Source: RGIG9379 sp031553005 (GTDB lineage Bacteria; Bacteroidota; Bacteroidia; Bacteroidales; Paludibacteraceae). Taken from it: a DNA stretch of 64,000 nucleotides. The DNA lies in assembly GCA_031553005.1 (NCBI GenBank), contig JAVBMA010000017.1:5275-69274 (forward strand), read 5' to 3'. The position numbers and the translations under genes are program-made. Shown here one piece after another: positions 36,601 through 45,319 of this stretch (positions are counted from its first letter, which is position 1; each line of letters starts with the position of its first letter). Under the pieces are notes generated by a model that saw only the letters and a program-made list of their open reading frames with translations, searched no databases and was not told the DNA's origin.

Positions 36601-36978
36601 CTCAGGATAAGAGACGATCAGATAATGTTCCGAAGAGTTTTCTATAATGTTCAAAGCCTCGGTACGGAGAATCTCATTCGCCGAGTCCTTTTGTTCATAC
36701 TGTAAAGCGCGCTTGTAGGACGAAGGAAAGAAAAGGACTTTTTCCTTTCCGATCATCTGCACCAGATCATAATAAAAATAGGCAGCTTCGTCCGTATCAT
36801 TTAAAATAAAAAAAAGATGCCCCGGCTTTGCCTTATACAAAGAGGCAAAAATGAGCGAACGAAGGGAACCTTCAACTCCTTTCAGGCAGAGGTTATTATT
36901 TTTTCCGGCGTACCAATCAACAATTGTTTTTATCTGAGAATGGCTCTCAAAAACGGTCAGTAATTCGTGAATATCCAA
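33670..36978 (-). CDS. mfd: Transcription-repair coupling factor Mfd
   Basis: Removes RNA polymerase stalled at DNA damage and recruits UvrA. The 1102-residue protein shows the UvrB-like N-terminal module, the RNA polymerase-interaction domain with the tudor-like pattern GDYIVHIDHGVGKFGGL (about 420-440), the RecG-like motor with GDVGFGKTE (Walker A), IIDEEQ (motif II), TATPIPRTL, and the C-terminal TRCF domain. Length is normal. The stop codon falls in a hairpin with a TTCTAAAGG/CCTTTAGAA stem. A promoter is seen just upstream. Confidence 0.97.
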   Translation of the reverse strand: MDIHELLTVFESHSQIKTIVDWYAGKNNNLCLKGVEGSLRSLIFASLYKAKPGHLFFILNDTDEAAYFYYDLVQMIGKEKVLFFPSSYKRALQYEQKDSANEILRTEALNIIENSSEHYLIVSYPEAMMEKVIASEHLRKKTLHLNTGESVDTEFIIQVLNEYGFERVDFVYEPGQYSVRGSIIDVFSFSNEYPYRIDFFGDEIDSIRTFDIESQLSKEKKETISIISDIHTKGDESESIFNYVRQDTVFAFRDFTFVTDRATHYYDELGDKESLLNPTEFIRQILDFRRIEFGSRCVLKDADTLQFNSSPQPVFHKNFELVSANFQEMQKNGYRIFVLSDNERQTDRLKTIFADRGEDVKFTAVLKTLHEGFVDHDLKICCYTDHQIFDRYHKYSLKSDRAREGRVALSLKELSDFKQGDYIVHIDHGVGKFGGLITTEMNGKRQEVIKLLYRDDDLLFVSIHSLHKISRYRSKEGEPPRINKLGTGAWQSLKDRTKKKVKDIARELISLYSKRRSERGFSFSHDTFMQSELEASFIYEDTPDQVKATIDVKKDMERDLPMDRLICGDVGFGKTEIAVRAAFKAVADNKQVAVLVPTTILALQHYRTFSERLKDFPCRVDYLSRSRKSKDVTAILKDLSEGKIDILIGTHKIIGKDIRFKDLGLLIIDEEQKFGVSVKEKIKQMKVNVDTLTMTATPIPRTLQFSLMGARDLSVINTPPPNRYPVQTELHTFNEDVIREAIRFELDRNGQVFFINNRVQNLVEIELLIKRLVPEARVVTGHGQMDGEALEKIVLDFIDYEYDVLVATTIIESGIDIPNCNTIIVNNAQNFGLSDLHQLRGRVGRANRRAFCYLLAPPLSVLTQDARRRLQAIESFSDLGSGFNIAMQDLDIRGAGNLLGAEQSGFIADLGYETYHKVLNEAVEELKEDEFSDIYHDEMAEKAEERNFVTDCQIETDMELMFPSGYIESVSERMNLYRELDSVKNEEELTGFEKRLEDRFGKFPAETEDLFILVRLRWVAIRIGFERLTLKNERMIGYFTSSENSPYYQSAAFGKVLYYIQHHAARTKLRETAGKRSVLFSDIKAVKTAYDILKTIDSEQAF

Positions 36979-37008
36979 TTTGGGTTAGTTTTCTTTATTT
37001 TTAATCTG

Positions 37009-37039
37009 CAAATTTAGATAATTTGCTACGAAGGTGAAA
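37009..37039 (-). promoter_or_regulatory. mfd promoter
   Basis: Minus strand: TTTC, 19 nt, TAAATTTG (37009-37016), about 30 nt before the mfd ATG. Confidence 0.55.
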
Positions 37040-37045
37040 TTTTTT

Positions 37046-37166
37046 AGTAAACAAATGAATCGGCAGGAAAGTTAATGAGTTGACAAGTAAACCAGCTGAC
37101 GAGTAAACGAGTGGAACATAATCAGCAAATGCCTTGTTTACTCGTTTACTCGTCAACTCATTTACT
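37046..37166. repeat. GAGTAAAC-type octamer inverted array
   Basis: Degenerate 8-nt units (AAGTAAAC, GAGTAAAC, GAGTTGAC) on one side and their reverse complements on the other, around about 27 nt. It lies in the divergent gap between mfd and the GT2 gene. A short run of the same unit recurs at 38046-38077 before pyrC. Confidence 0.65.
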
Positions 37167-37254
37167 TTAATTTATATTTTTTATGTTGCATTTGATTCTC
37201 ATATTCAAACCATTTCCTATATTTGCACATAATGCCTTAAAATAAGAAAGAAAA

Positions 37255-38007
37255 GTGAACAACGGCGTAGTTATTATTCCTACATACAACGAAAAGGAAA
37301 ATATTGAAAGTATTATCAGAGCTGTTTTTTCCCTCCCTAAACAATTTCATATTCTGGTGATAGACGATGGTTCTCCCGATGGGACTGCCCTCATTGTAAA
37401 AGAATTACAAAAAGAATTTCCCGATAAACTTTTTATGATAGAAAGATCCGGCAAACTGGGATTAGGCACGGCTTATATTACCGGTTTCAAATGGTCTATT
37501 GAAAAAAAATATGATTATATTTTTGAAATGGACGCTGATTTTTCACATAATCCGAACGATTTATTGAAACTTCACGAAGCGTGTTCGGAACAGGGAGCAG
37601 ACGTTGCAATAGGTTCACGCTATATATCCGGCGTAAATGTTGTAAACTGGCCTATCGGAAGGGTTTTAATGTCCTATTTCGCTTCTATTTATGTAAAAGT
37701 AATCACTGGCATGAAAATTGCGGACACTACCGCAGGATTCGTATGTTATCGTAGTGAAGTGCTCGAAACAATGGAACTGGATAAAATTAAATTCAAAGGA
37801 TATGCATTTCAAATCGAAATGAAATATACGGCATATAAATGCGGCTTTACCATCAAAGAGGTTCCTATTATATTTATAAACAGGGTACTGGGTGTTTCCA
37901 AAATGAACGGAGGCATTTTCGGTGAAGCTATTTTCGGCGTCATTCAAATGAGAATCCGCAGTTTTTTCCGGAAATTTCCCCAAAAAGGCTCGCACAATGT
38001 GCAATAA
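37255..38007 (+). CDS. Polyprenyl-phosphate mannosyltransferase-like GT2 enzyme
   Basis: A 250-residue GT-A glycosyltransferase close to dolichyl-phosphate mannose synthase, which moves mannose from GDP-mannose to a polyprenyl phosphate at the inner membrane. Seen: VIIPTYNEKENIESII (N-terminus), VIDDGSPDGTA, the DxD-type MDADFSHNP, VAIGSRYISG and a C-terminal FINRVLGVSKM stretch. No membrane tail, as in the soluble class. The start is GTG at 37255; no nearby ATG fits. A TATATTTG box lies at 37218-37225, and pyrC follows after 78 nt. Confidence 0.88.
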   Translation: MNNGVVIIPTYNEKENIESIIRAVFSLPKQFHILVIDDGSPDGTALIVKELQKEFPDKLFMIERSGKLGLGTAYITGFKWSIEKKYDYIFEMDADFSHNPNDLLKLHEACSEQGADVAIGSRYISGVNVVNWPIGRVLMSYFASIYVKVITGMKIADTTAGFVCYRSEVLETMELDKIKFKGYAFQIEMKYTAYKCGFTIKEVPIIFINRVLGVSKMNGGIFGEAIFGVIQMRIRSFFRKFPQKGSHNVQ

Positions 38008-38085
38008 TCAATAGCCAACCCACCTCATCAACTGTAACTAATTTTGTTTACATAGTTAACTCGTTTCACTCGTTGACCTGCAAAA

Positions 38086-39432
38086 ATGAAAACAGTTTTA
38101 ATACACAACGCAAAAATCATTAATGAAGGTAATTCCTTCAAAGGCTCTTTACTGATAGATGGAGATAAGATTTCCAAAATATTCAGGGAAGAGGTTCCGG
38201 CAAACATACTCCAAAACTCGGAAGTTATTGAAGCCGAAGGTAAATGGTTAATTCCGGGAGTAATCGACACCCACGTGCATTTCCGCGAACCCGGTCTGAC
38301 CCACAAAGGCGATATCGGCTCCGAATCCAGAGCTGCCGTAGCAGGAGGTGTAACCTCCTTTATGGATATGCCCAACACAATTCCTCAAACCACTACGATG
38401 GCGCTGCTTGAACAAAAAGCAGAATTGGCGGCACAAAAATCCCTTGCCAATTTCTCTTTCTATCTTGGAGCAACCAACGACAATATTGAGGAAATCAAAA
38501 ATGCAGACCCTAAAAAAGTATGCGGAGTCAAGGTATTCCTTGGGTCGTCTACCGGAAATATGCTGGTAAACAACGACCGGATACTGGAACAGATATTCGA
38601 ACAGTCGCCGGTACTGGTTGCAATGCACAACGAAGACGAAGGAATCATCAAAGCCAATATAGAAAAATATAAGGCTGAATATGGAGATAATCCCGTCCCT
38701 ATCGTTTGCCATGAACTAATCAGAAGCTCCGACGCTTGCTATAAAGCTACTGCCAAAGCAGTCGAACTGGCTCAGAAATATAACACAAGGCTGCACGTCC
38801 TGCATTTATCAACGGAAAAAGAGCTCGCCCTTTTTGAAAATAAACCGTTGGCAGAAAAAAAGATTACAGCCGAGACATGCGTTGGTTACCTTTGGTTTGA
38901 CGATCGCGATTATGAAAAGCTTGGCGCAAAAATAAAATGCAACCCTTCCATCAAAAAGGAGAAGAGCCGCCTTGCTTTATTAAAAGCCGTCGAAAACGGA
39001 AACATTGATACTATCGCAACAGACCATGCTCCACACCTCCTTTCCGAAAAAGAGGGAGATGCCTTGCATGCCGTTTCCGGATTCCCTTCTGTGCAATACT
39101 CCCTGTCAATGATGCTGGAGCTTGCTAAAAAAGGGAATTTCACAAGAGAACAGGTTATCGAAAAAATGTGCCATAATCCTGCGAAACTTTTCAATATAGA
39201 GAAAAGAGGATTTATCCGTAAAGGATTCTATGCCGACTTGGTACTGATTGAGCCGAACCTGCCTTATAAGGTAAAAAAAGAGGATTTGTTGTATAAATGC
39301 GGATGGTCGCCATTGGAAGACTCAACGCTATCTTATAAAGTAACACACACATTCGTTAACGGACACCTGACATACAATCAAGGAACTTTTGACGAAAACC
39401 AGAAAGGACGCCCGATTAATTTTATTCGATAA
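38086..39432 (+). CDS. pyrC: Dihydroorotase
   Basis: Third step of pyrimidine synthesis: ring closure of carbamoyl-aspartate to dihydroorotate. The 448-residue amidohydrolase has zinc ligands in DTHVHFREPG (about 60-70), the carbamylated Lys in CGVKVFLGSSTG, further His in HNEDE and HVLHLST, and the catalytic Asp in IATDHAPH. Length and motifs fit the class I (type II-like DHOase) group found in Bacteroidota. Likely co-transcribed with the GT2 gene before it and the small HTH gene after it. Confidence 0.94.
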   Translation: MKTVLIHNAKIINEGNSFKGSLLIDGDKISKIFREEVPANILQNSEVIEAEGKWLIPGVIDTHVHFREPGLTHKGDIGSESRAAVAGGVTSFMDMPNTIPQTTTMALLEQKAELAAQKSLANFSFYLGATNDNIEEIKNADPKKVCGVKVFLGSSTGNMLVNNDRILEQIFEQSPVLVAMHNEDEGIIKANIEKYKAEYGDNPVPIVCHELIRSSDACYKATAKAVELAQKYNTRLHVLHLSTEKELALFENKPLAEKKITAETCVGYLWFDDRDYEKLGAKIKCNPSIKKEKSRLALLKAVENGNIDTIATDHAPHLLSEKEGDALHAVSGFPSVQYSLSMMLELAKKGNFTREQVIEKMCHNPAKLFNIEKRGFIRKGFYADLVLIEPNLPYKVKKEDLLYKCGWSPLEDSTLSYKVTHTFVNGHLTYNQGTFDENQKGRPINFIR

Positions 39433-39486
39433 TGCCCATTTGGAAAAATGGAATAAACGTAATAAAATTCAATACTATACAGAGAG

Positions 39487-39750
39487 ATGGGAAAAAGAAT
39501 CACTTTCAATGAATTAAGACAAATAAAAGATAGCCTTCCGGACGGAAGCATCCACAAAATCGCTTCCGAACTGGGTATTCCGGTAGAAACCGTAAGGAAT
39601 TACTTCGGCGGAGCCAATTTCAGGGAAGGCACAAGCTGCGGCATACATTTCGAACCGGGACCGGATGGAGGGATTATCGAACTGGACGACACCTCTATAC
39701 TCGAAATGGCAATTTTTATTCTGAAAGAAAGTCATATCGACATCGAATAA
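39487..39750 (+). CDS. Small helix-turn-helix DNA-binding protein
   Basis: An 87-residue protein. The N-terminal half has a helix-turn-helix-like stretch, SIHKIASELGIPVETVRNYFGG (about 21-42). The C-terminal half is short, acidic and strand-rich (GPDGGIIELDDTSILEMAIF). Such small proteins occur widely in Bacteroidales and are annotated only as DNA-binding. It lies 54 nt after pyrC, so a shared transcript is likely. It is not a regulator with a known target. Confidence 0.78.
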   Translation: MGKRITFNELRQIKDSLPDGSIHKIASELGIPVETVRNYFGGANFREGTSCGIHFEPGPDGGIIELDDTSILEMAIFILKESHIDIE

Positions 39751-39786
39751 TTTTAATGTATATCCCGCTATCACTAATAAAAAATA

Positions 39787-39857
39787 ATAAACACGACGAC
39801 ACGAAAAACACAAAGTCGTATTTATTTTCTTTATGTTTTTCGTGTCGTCGTGTTTAT
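39787..39857. repeat. Perfect 24-bp inverted repeat
   Basis: Arms 39787-39810 and 39834-39857 are exact reverse complements (core ACACGACGACACG), 23-nt loop. It follows the small HTH gene by 36 nt. It could end that transcript, but it has no T run. Confidence 0.8.
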
Positions 39858-40002
39858 AAAATTCACTGACGTTGGCATTAGTGGTAATATTGCAGATATG
39901 CGTAATAATTTTTTCCGCGCCAATGATAATTATTGAAAGATATTAATTACTTTTGGCGTCGGAATGCTTTTACCAAGCATTAGTACTATCGGGGCAAATA
40001 AT

Positions 40003-40086
40003 GCCCAAGTGGTGGAATTGGTAGACACGCTGGTTTCAGGGACCAGTGGCCTTACGGCTGTGCAAGTTCGAGTCTTGTCTTGGGTA
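40003..40086 (+). tRNA. tRNA-Leu (anticodon CAG)
   Basis: An 84-nt class II tRNA. Acceptor GCCCAAG/CTTGGGT (first pair G-U), D loop with TGGTAGACAC, anticodon stem CTGGT/ACCAG around TTCAGGG (anticodon CAG), a long variable arm (TGGCCTTACGGCTGT), and T loop TTCGAGT. CCA is not encoded. A terminator follows at once. Confidence 0.96.
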
Positions 40087-40091
40087 CAACA

Positions 40092-40128
40092 AAAGCCAAC
40101 TGTTAATAACAATTAAACAGTTGGCTTT
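40092..40128 (+). terminator. tRNA-Leu terminator
   Basis: A perfect 13-bp stem (40092-40104 and 40116-40128) with an 11-nt loop, 6 nt after the tRNA; a short T-rich run follows. Confidence 0.75.
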
Positions 40129-40174
40129 GCTATTATCCATTTTATGTTTATCCGGAAGCAAAAAATTATAGTTT

Positions 40175-41965
40175 ATGACTTTACTTCAACTTTTTAAAAA
40201 TATTCTCCCTTACGTCCGTCCATATAAATGGCTGGTTATATTGGCGCTAATATTGACTTTTATCGGAGCTTTGACGGCACAGGTCAACGCTTATGTGTTG
40301 CAATACACAGTCAACAGCATTGCTTCACTTGCAGAACAGCATAAACCGTTAAGAGAGGGTATACACATTGTGACGGTTATATCTATCGTATTGTTAAGCA
40401 AAGAATTAGTCAATATTTTCATCTCTTTCGGACAAAAGTTTTTCGGCGAAAAAATCCGGATTATGATTTCCCAAGACCTTGCGCAACGGGTAATAGAAAA
40501 AGTATTAACCTACCGTATGGCTTTTTTCACTGCCGAAGAGAGCGGTTCGGGCAAACTGCAAACACGTATAGACCAAGGCGTTTCGAGTTTAACCAAGACC
40601 GTTCAAAGTTTTTTTATTGATATTTTTCCGCTTTTCTCTGCTGCTATTGTGGCGCTGATCGGTATGTTCAACGCCAATTTCTATGTAGGGCTTGTCGGGC
40701 TGTGCATTGTACCGGTTTATTTCTTTATCAGTCAAAAGCAGGCGCAAAAACTCAAAGGATGGCGGCGTAATATCCGTTCCTACCGCGAAAACAAGTCGGG
40801 AGGGATTATCAATATCCTGGAGTCGATAACCGTAATAAAATCATTCAACCGCGAAGATATCGAGGCAGAAAAGCAACTCAACCTGCAAGCTGCCCTTACG
40901 AACACCCAAATGCGTACGCGGTCAACAAATTTCAAGTTTGACGGGCTGAAAACCTTTACCGAGCAATTCGGCATGGTTATTATCATTATATTGACAGCAT
41001 ACCTTGTATTGACCGGGCAGATGAAAATCGGAGCAATAATGCTTCATATAATGTTGTTCAACAACGTTACCGCTCCTATCCGCCAACTGCACCGCATATA
41101 CGACGACATCAACGATGCGCTGATTTATTCGGAAGGTTTTTTTGACATTATGAACTCCGACCACCAGAAAGAGCAATCGGGAACATACCGGCCGGAAAAA
41201 ATTTCCGGAAAATTCGAAATACGGAATGTTGATTTCATCTACCCGAACGGCACACAGGCTTTGTATGATGTAAATATGACGATTCTTCCGAATAAGATTA
41301 CGGCATTGGTCGGACTTTCGGGGGCCGGTAAAAGTACGGTTATCAATCTGCTTGATAAGTTTTACGAACCGACGAAAGGAGAAATACTGCTCGACGGCGT
41401 GCCTTTGCATGAATACGACACTCATTTCCTGCGCGAAAATATCGGGCTGGTTTTGCAAAAGAACCATATCTTCAGCGGAACGATAGCCGAGAATATCCTC
41501 TACGGCAATCCGAACGCTTCGCATGATGAGATGATTGATGCAGCGAAACAGGCTTATATTCATGAGCAAATACTTGCGTTGCCCTCCGGTTACGAATCTT
41601 CCGCCCAGTTGCTATCGGGCGGACAACAGCAACGAATCGCCATTGCACGTATGTTTCTGAAAAAACCGCCTATCATCTTCCTTGACGAACCTGCCGCAAG
41701 CCTTGATGCCATTGCTACGGAACAGATAAAAAATAGCCTTGACGCCATCAAAAAAGACCGCACGGTAATCATTATTTCTCACAGCATTTCGCAATTTATC
41801 GATTCCGAAATGATTTACGTAATGAAAAAGGGAAAGGTCGTAGAATGCGGCACACACGAAGAAGTTTACCATCAGGATGGAACTTATAAAGAGATATTCG
41901 ACGCTGCGGCAAGAAGCTTGAATGTAGGAAAAATCAACGAAACGATTGAAAAAGCTGAAAGCTGA
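40175..41965 (+). CDS. ABC exporter, fused permease and ATPase
   Basis: A 596-residue half-transporter that would work as a dimer. The first ~310 residues hold six membrane helices of the exporter type. The ATPase domain (about 340-580) has Walker A GLSGAGKST, Q-loop LVLQKNHI, signature LLSGGQQQR and Walker B IIFLDEPAASLD, with the H-loop in IISHSI. This is the lipid A/peptide/drug exporter class (MsbA or multidrug-like); the substrate cannot be told. The last codons and the TGA stop lie in a heptamer array. It stands alone after tRNA-Leu. Confidence 0.93.
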   Translation: MTLLQLFKNILPYVRPYKWLVILALILTFIGALTAQVNAYVLQYTVNSIASLAEQHKPLREGIHIVTVISIVLLSKELVNIFISFGQKFFGEKIRIMISQDLAQRVIEKVLTYRMAFFTAEESGSGKLQTRIDQGVSSLTKTVQSFFIDIFPLFSAAIVALIGMFNANFYVGLVGLCIVPVYFFISQKQAQKLKGWRRNIRSYRENKSGGIINILESITVIKSFNREDIEAEKQLNLQAALTNTQMRTRSTNFKFDGLKTFTEQFGMVIIIILTAYLVLTGQMKIGAIMLHIMLFNNVTAPIRQLHRIYDDINDALIYSEGFFDIMNSDHQKEQSGTYRPEKISGKFEIRNVDFIYPNGTQALYDVNMTILPNKITALVGLSGAGKSTVINLLDKFYEPTKGEILLDGVPLHEYDTHFLRENIGLVLQKNHIFSGTIAENILYGNPNASHDEMIDAAKQAYIHEQILALPSGYESSAQLLSGGQQQRIAIARMFLKKPPIIFLDEPAASLDAIATEQIKNSLDAIKKDRTVIIISHSISQFIDSEMIYVMKKGKVVECGTHEEVYHQDGTYKEIFDAAARSLNVGKINETIEKAES

Positions 41966-42022
41966 AAGTTGAAAAGTGAAAAGTGAAAGGCTATTTAGTT
42001 GAAAGGGGAAAGTTGAAAGATT
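41953..42022 (+). repeat. GTGAAAG-type heptamer array holding the ABC exporter stop
   Basis: Units GCTGAAA, GCTGAAA, GTTGAAA, then GTGAAAA-like units. The TGA stop (41963-41965) is inside it. Confidence 0.75.
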
Positions 42023-42098
42023 AGAATATATGCAATATTTTCAATATTAATATTGAAAATATATAGAAAAAAAAACATTATTTTTTTAGAGCACCAAT

Positions 42099-42138
42099 CT
42101 TTCACTTTTCAACTTTCACCTTTCAACTTTCACCTTTT
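42099..42138 (-). repeat. Reverse-direction heptamer array upstream of the amidase-like gene
   Basis: Pyrimidine-rich on the plus strand, the reverse complement of GTGAAAG units, about five copies. It faces the array at 41953-42022 across an AT-rich spacer. Confidence 0.65.
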
Positions 42139-42230
42139 CCAATTGTTTCTTATTATAATAACTTTTCACTTCTGTTTTATATTGTTACGTGCTAATTTAA
42201 GTAACTTTGTGTAATTCTTCAGAAACAATA

Positions 42231-45218
42231 ATGATGGTATTACAGCATATAAGGTATTATCTATTTCTTATATTTTTTCTTTGTTTTACAGGAACGGCGC
42301 TTTCTCAAAAAATCGATTTGAATAAGGTACTGAGTCCCGTAATAACAAATTTAAAATGCCAGTACCCGGCGTTGGCAAGGACATCGCTTGTTGCAGAGAA
42401 TTTCAATATTGACTTTAAAAAAGAGAAACTGCAAATATCATTATGTAAAAACTTTGAAAATATCCCTTACAGGGAAGATAACGTACAGGCTTTATATGAT
42501 AGTATCCATGCAGTATTGCCTGACGTTTTGAAGAAATATGAACTTAAAATTTTCGTTTCCAACTATCCGATAGAAGAGTTGATTCCTAACTTTTATTTAG
42601 AAAAAAAGAAAAGGGACAAAAGCAAAATTCCTCCGGTACTACCCGAAGCAAAGCCCATCGTAAAGAATGAAAGCAAGCCGTATGAAATTACCGACGGATT
42701 GAATAATAAGCACCTTGCTATATGGCACAGCCACGGTTGGTATTACGACCCGATGCTCGATATATGGCAATGGCAACGCCCGCGCCTTTTCCAGACTGTG
42801 GAAGATATTTACACGATGTCTTATACGCTTCCCTATCTGATTCCAATGCTGGAAAATGCCGGAGCCAACGTATTTGTTCCGAGGGAAAGGGATATCCAAG
42901 TAAATGAGGTAATTGTCGACAATGATGAAGAAAACACCTTTTTCTACGAAGAGACCAACGGAAGTAAAATAGCTTGGGAAGCCGGAGAATTTCCGGGATT
43001 TGGAGACACGAAAGAGGTTTATTCCGAATCTGAGAATCCTTTTTTGTATGGGACTTACCGGCAAATAAAAACCGAGAAAAAAGGAGACGCATATATTGAA
43101 TGGACTCCCGACATTCCGGAGAGAGGGCAATATGCCGTTTACATTGCTTATCAGACATTGCCCGAAAGCACCAATGATGCTCATTACACGGTTTTTCATT
43201 CCGGAGGAAAAACCGATTTTAAAGTAAACCAAACAATGGGGGGCGGCACATGGATTTATCTGGGGACATTCAGCTTTGAAAAAGGTGTGAGCGCCGAAAC
43301 CGGAAAAGTTCGCTTAAGCAATGAAAGCAAAGAGAATAATAAAATACTAACAGCCGATGCCGTTCGCTTCGGAGGCGGATTCAGCAATATCGGACGGACA
43401 AAAATAACGAAGAAAAAAGGCCTGCCGATACCCGAAGTGCAAACCAGCGGAAGGGCACGCTACCTTGAGGGTGCGCGTTACTGGTTGCAATGGGCGGGAT
43501 TTCAGGATAGTATTTATAGCAAAAACGAGAATAAAAACGACTATAAGGACGACTATATGTGCCGCGGGGCATGGGTCAACAGCCTTATGGGAGGATCAGC
43601 CAAATTACCCGATTGCACAGGCAAAAACATACCCATAGATCTATCCATGGGATTCCACTCGGATGCCGGATCATATACCAATGACTCTGTCCTGGGAACA
43701 ATGAGCATCTACATGACTGATGTGAATAAAGGCCTCTATAAAAACCAGCAGAAGCGGATCGCTTCCCGTGATCTTGCCGACCTCGTCCAAACGGAAATCG
43801 TACAAGACGTACAGGCTTTTTTCAGGCAGGATTGGAAACGGAGAATGCTCACCGACCAATCATACAGCGAAGCACGGGTTCCGGAAGTTCCTACACTTTT
43901 ATTGGAACTACTCTCCCATCAGAATTTTACGGATATGAGATACGGGTTGGATCCCAACTTCCGGTTCGTTGTAAGCCGGGCTGCTTATAAAGGATTATTG
44001 AAGTTTATCTCGTCCCAATATGGCACGGACTATGTGGTGCAGCCTCTTCCGGTTACTCACTTTAGTGTTGAATTCATGAACGACAGCGATGTCTACCTGA
44101 GTTGGCAGGATCAGCCCGATTTCCAGGAGCCTTCCGCCCAACCCGAAAAATATATTATATACACATCCATCGAGGATGGAGGGTTTGATAATGGAGTCAT
44201 TATTGATGACCCTTATGCGGTTATCTCCATTGAGCCCGGGAAAATATATAACTTCAAAGTGGCCGCCGTCAACAGCGGAGGCGAAAGTTTTCCTTCCGAA
44301 ACCCTATCAGCATGCAAGTTATCCGGTTCGGACAAAACAATCCTCATTGTCAATGGTTTCCACAGGGTATCCGCTCCGGCATCTTTCGACAATGGTCTAT
44401 ATGCCGGATTTCAGGATAACGTAGACCAAGGTGTTCCCGACAAATATGATATAAGCTATACCGGCAGTCAATATATCTTTGCAAAAGACTCTCCATACAA
44501 AACTAATGAGAGCCCGGGATACGGCGCCAGCTATGGGAATTTTGAAAACGACATAATTGCCGGAAATACCTTCAATTTTCCTTATATACACGGAAAAACA
44601 ATACGGAATGCAGGGTACTCGTTCATCTCTTGCAGTGATGAAGTAATCATTCCCGAAAAAATAAATATAAGTGTTTATTTCGCTATAGACCTGATTTTAG
44701 GTGAAGAAAAGGAAACCCTGACCGGAAAAGAAAAAAAGTATAAAATATTCAAAGAGCCTATACGAAAAGCATTGGAAGGCTATTTACAATCGGGAGGAAA
44801 TCTTTTCGCAAGCGGGGCTTATATCGGCTCGGACATTTGGATGCACGAAAATTGTGATCCGGACGAAATCGAATTTGCAGAACAGATACTCCGGTACAGA
44901 TGGAAACAAGATCACGCTGCAAGCAAAGGAAAGATATCCAGTTTTTTCAGTCTTTTCCCGGAATTCCAAACAGATTATATCTTTTGCAATTTTCTTAATA
45001 AAAACCAATATGCTGTAGAAGCGCCGGATGCAATAGAACCGATCAACGGCTCTTATTGTATTTTAGCCTACGAAGAGAATAATCTTCCTGCATGCGTTGG
45101 CTATAAAGGGAGATATAATACCGTCATTGCAGGTTTCCCTTTCGAATCAATCGAGACGGAAAACAGCAGGAATATCCTGATGAAAGAGATTCTGAACTTT
45201 TTTGAAAGGAAAAAATAA
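42231..45218 (+). CDS. Exported amidase-like protein with golvesin/xanthan-lyase-like insert
   Basis: A 995-residue protein; signal-like N-terminal helix (YYLFLIFFLCF, cut after ALS). I start at ATG 42231. The frame looks like a peptidoglycan amidase of the Amidase_3 fold: a first His in AIWHSHGW (about 165), a second in GFHSDAG (about 475), and the closing VPTLLLELLSHQNFTDMRYG (about 550) with the conserved Glu and the Asp-Pro-x-Phe pattern. Between the first and second His sits a domain (about 245-380) like the golvesin/xanthan-lyase module (YAVYIAYQTLPESTND, TWIYLGTFSFEKG). A fibronectin-like and a C-terminal domain follow. A role in wall or polymer cleavage is an inference. Confidence 0.8.
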   Translation: MMVLQHIRYYLFLIFFLCFTGTALSQKIDLNKVLSPVITNLKCQYPALARTSLVAENFNIDFKKEKLQISLCKNFENIPYREDNVQALYDSIHAVLPDVLKKYELKIFVSNYPIEELIPNFYLEKKKRDKSKIPPVLPEAKPIVKNESKPYEITDGLNNKHLAIWHSHGWYYDPMLDIWQWQRPRLFQTVEDIYTMSYTLPYLIPMLENAGANVFVPRERDIQVNEVIVDNDEENTFFYEETNGSKIAWEAGEFPGFGDTKEVYSESENPFLYGTYRQIKTEKKGDAYIEWTPDIPERGQYAVYIAYQTLPESTNDAHYTVFHSGGKTDFKVNQTMGGGTWIYLGTFSFEKGVSAETGKVRLSNESKENNKILTADAVRFGGGFSNIGRTKITKKKGLPIPEVQTSGRARYLEGARYWLQWAGFQDSIYSKNENKNDYKDDYMCRGAWVNSLMGGSAKLPDCTGKNIPIDLSMGFHSDAGSYTNDSVLGTMSIYMTDVNKGLYKNQQKRIASRDLADLVQTEIVQDVQAFFRQDWKRRMLTDQSYSEARVPEVPTLLLELLSHQNFTDMRYGLDPNFRFVVSRAAYKGLLKFISSQYGTDYVVQPLPVTHFSVEFMNDSDVYLSWQDQPDFQEPSAQPEKYIIYTSIEDGGFDNGVIIDDPYAVISIEPGKIYNFKVAAVNSGGESFPSETLSACKLSGSDKTILIVNGFHRVSAPASFDNGLYAGFQDNVDQGVPDKYDISYTGSQYIFAKDSPYKTNESPGYGASYGNFENDIIAGNTFNFPYIHGKTIRNAGYSFISCSDEVIIPEKINISVYFAIDLILGEEKETLTGKEKKYKIFKEPIRKALEGYLQSGGNLFASGAYIGSDIWMHENCDPDEIEFAEQILRYRWKQDHAASKGKISSFFSLFPEFQTDYIFCNFLNKNQYAVEAPDAIEPINGSYCILAYEENNLPACVGYKGRYNTVIAGFPFESIETENSRNILMKEILNFFERKK

Positions 45219-45319
45219 AAACAATTTAGCACGCAGATAACGCAGATTGAATAGATTTACTATCTTGCTATTTTTAAAAATACAATTACTTTACACCCTT
45301 ATAATACAAAATCATCTCC

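Noticed and set aside
42207..42230. TTG start 24 nt upstream of the amidase-like gene
   Set aside because: Eight extra residues before the signal helix and overlap with a TAACTTTG promoter-like box (42202-42209). ATG 42231 is preferred.
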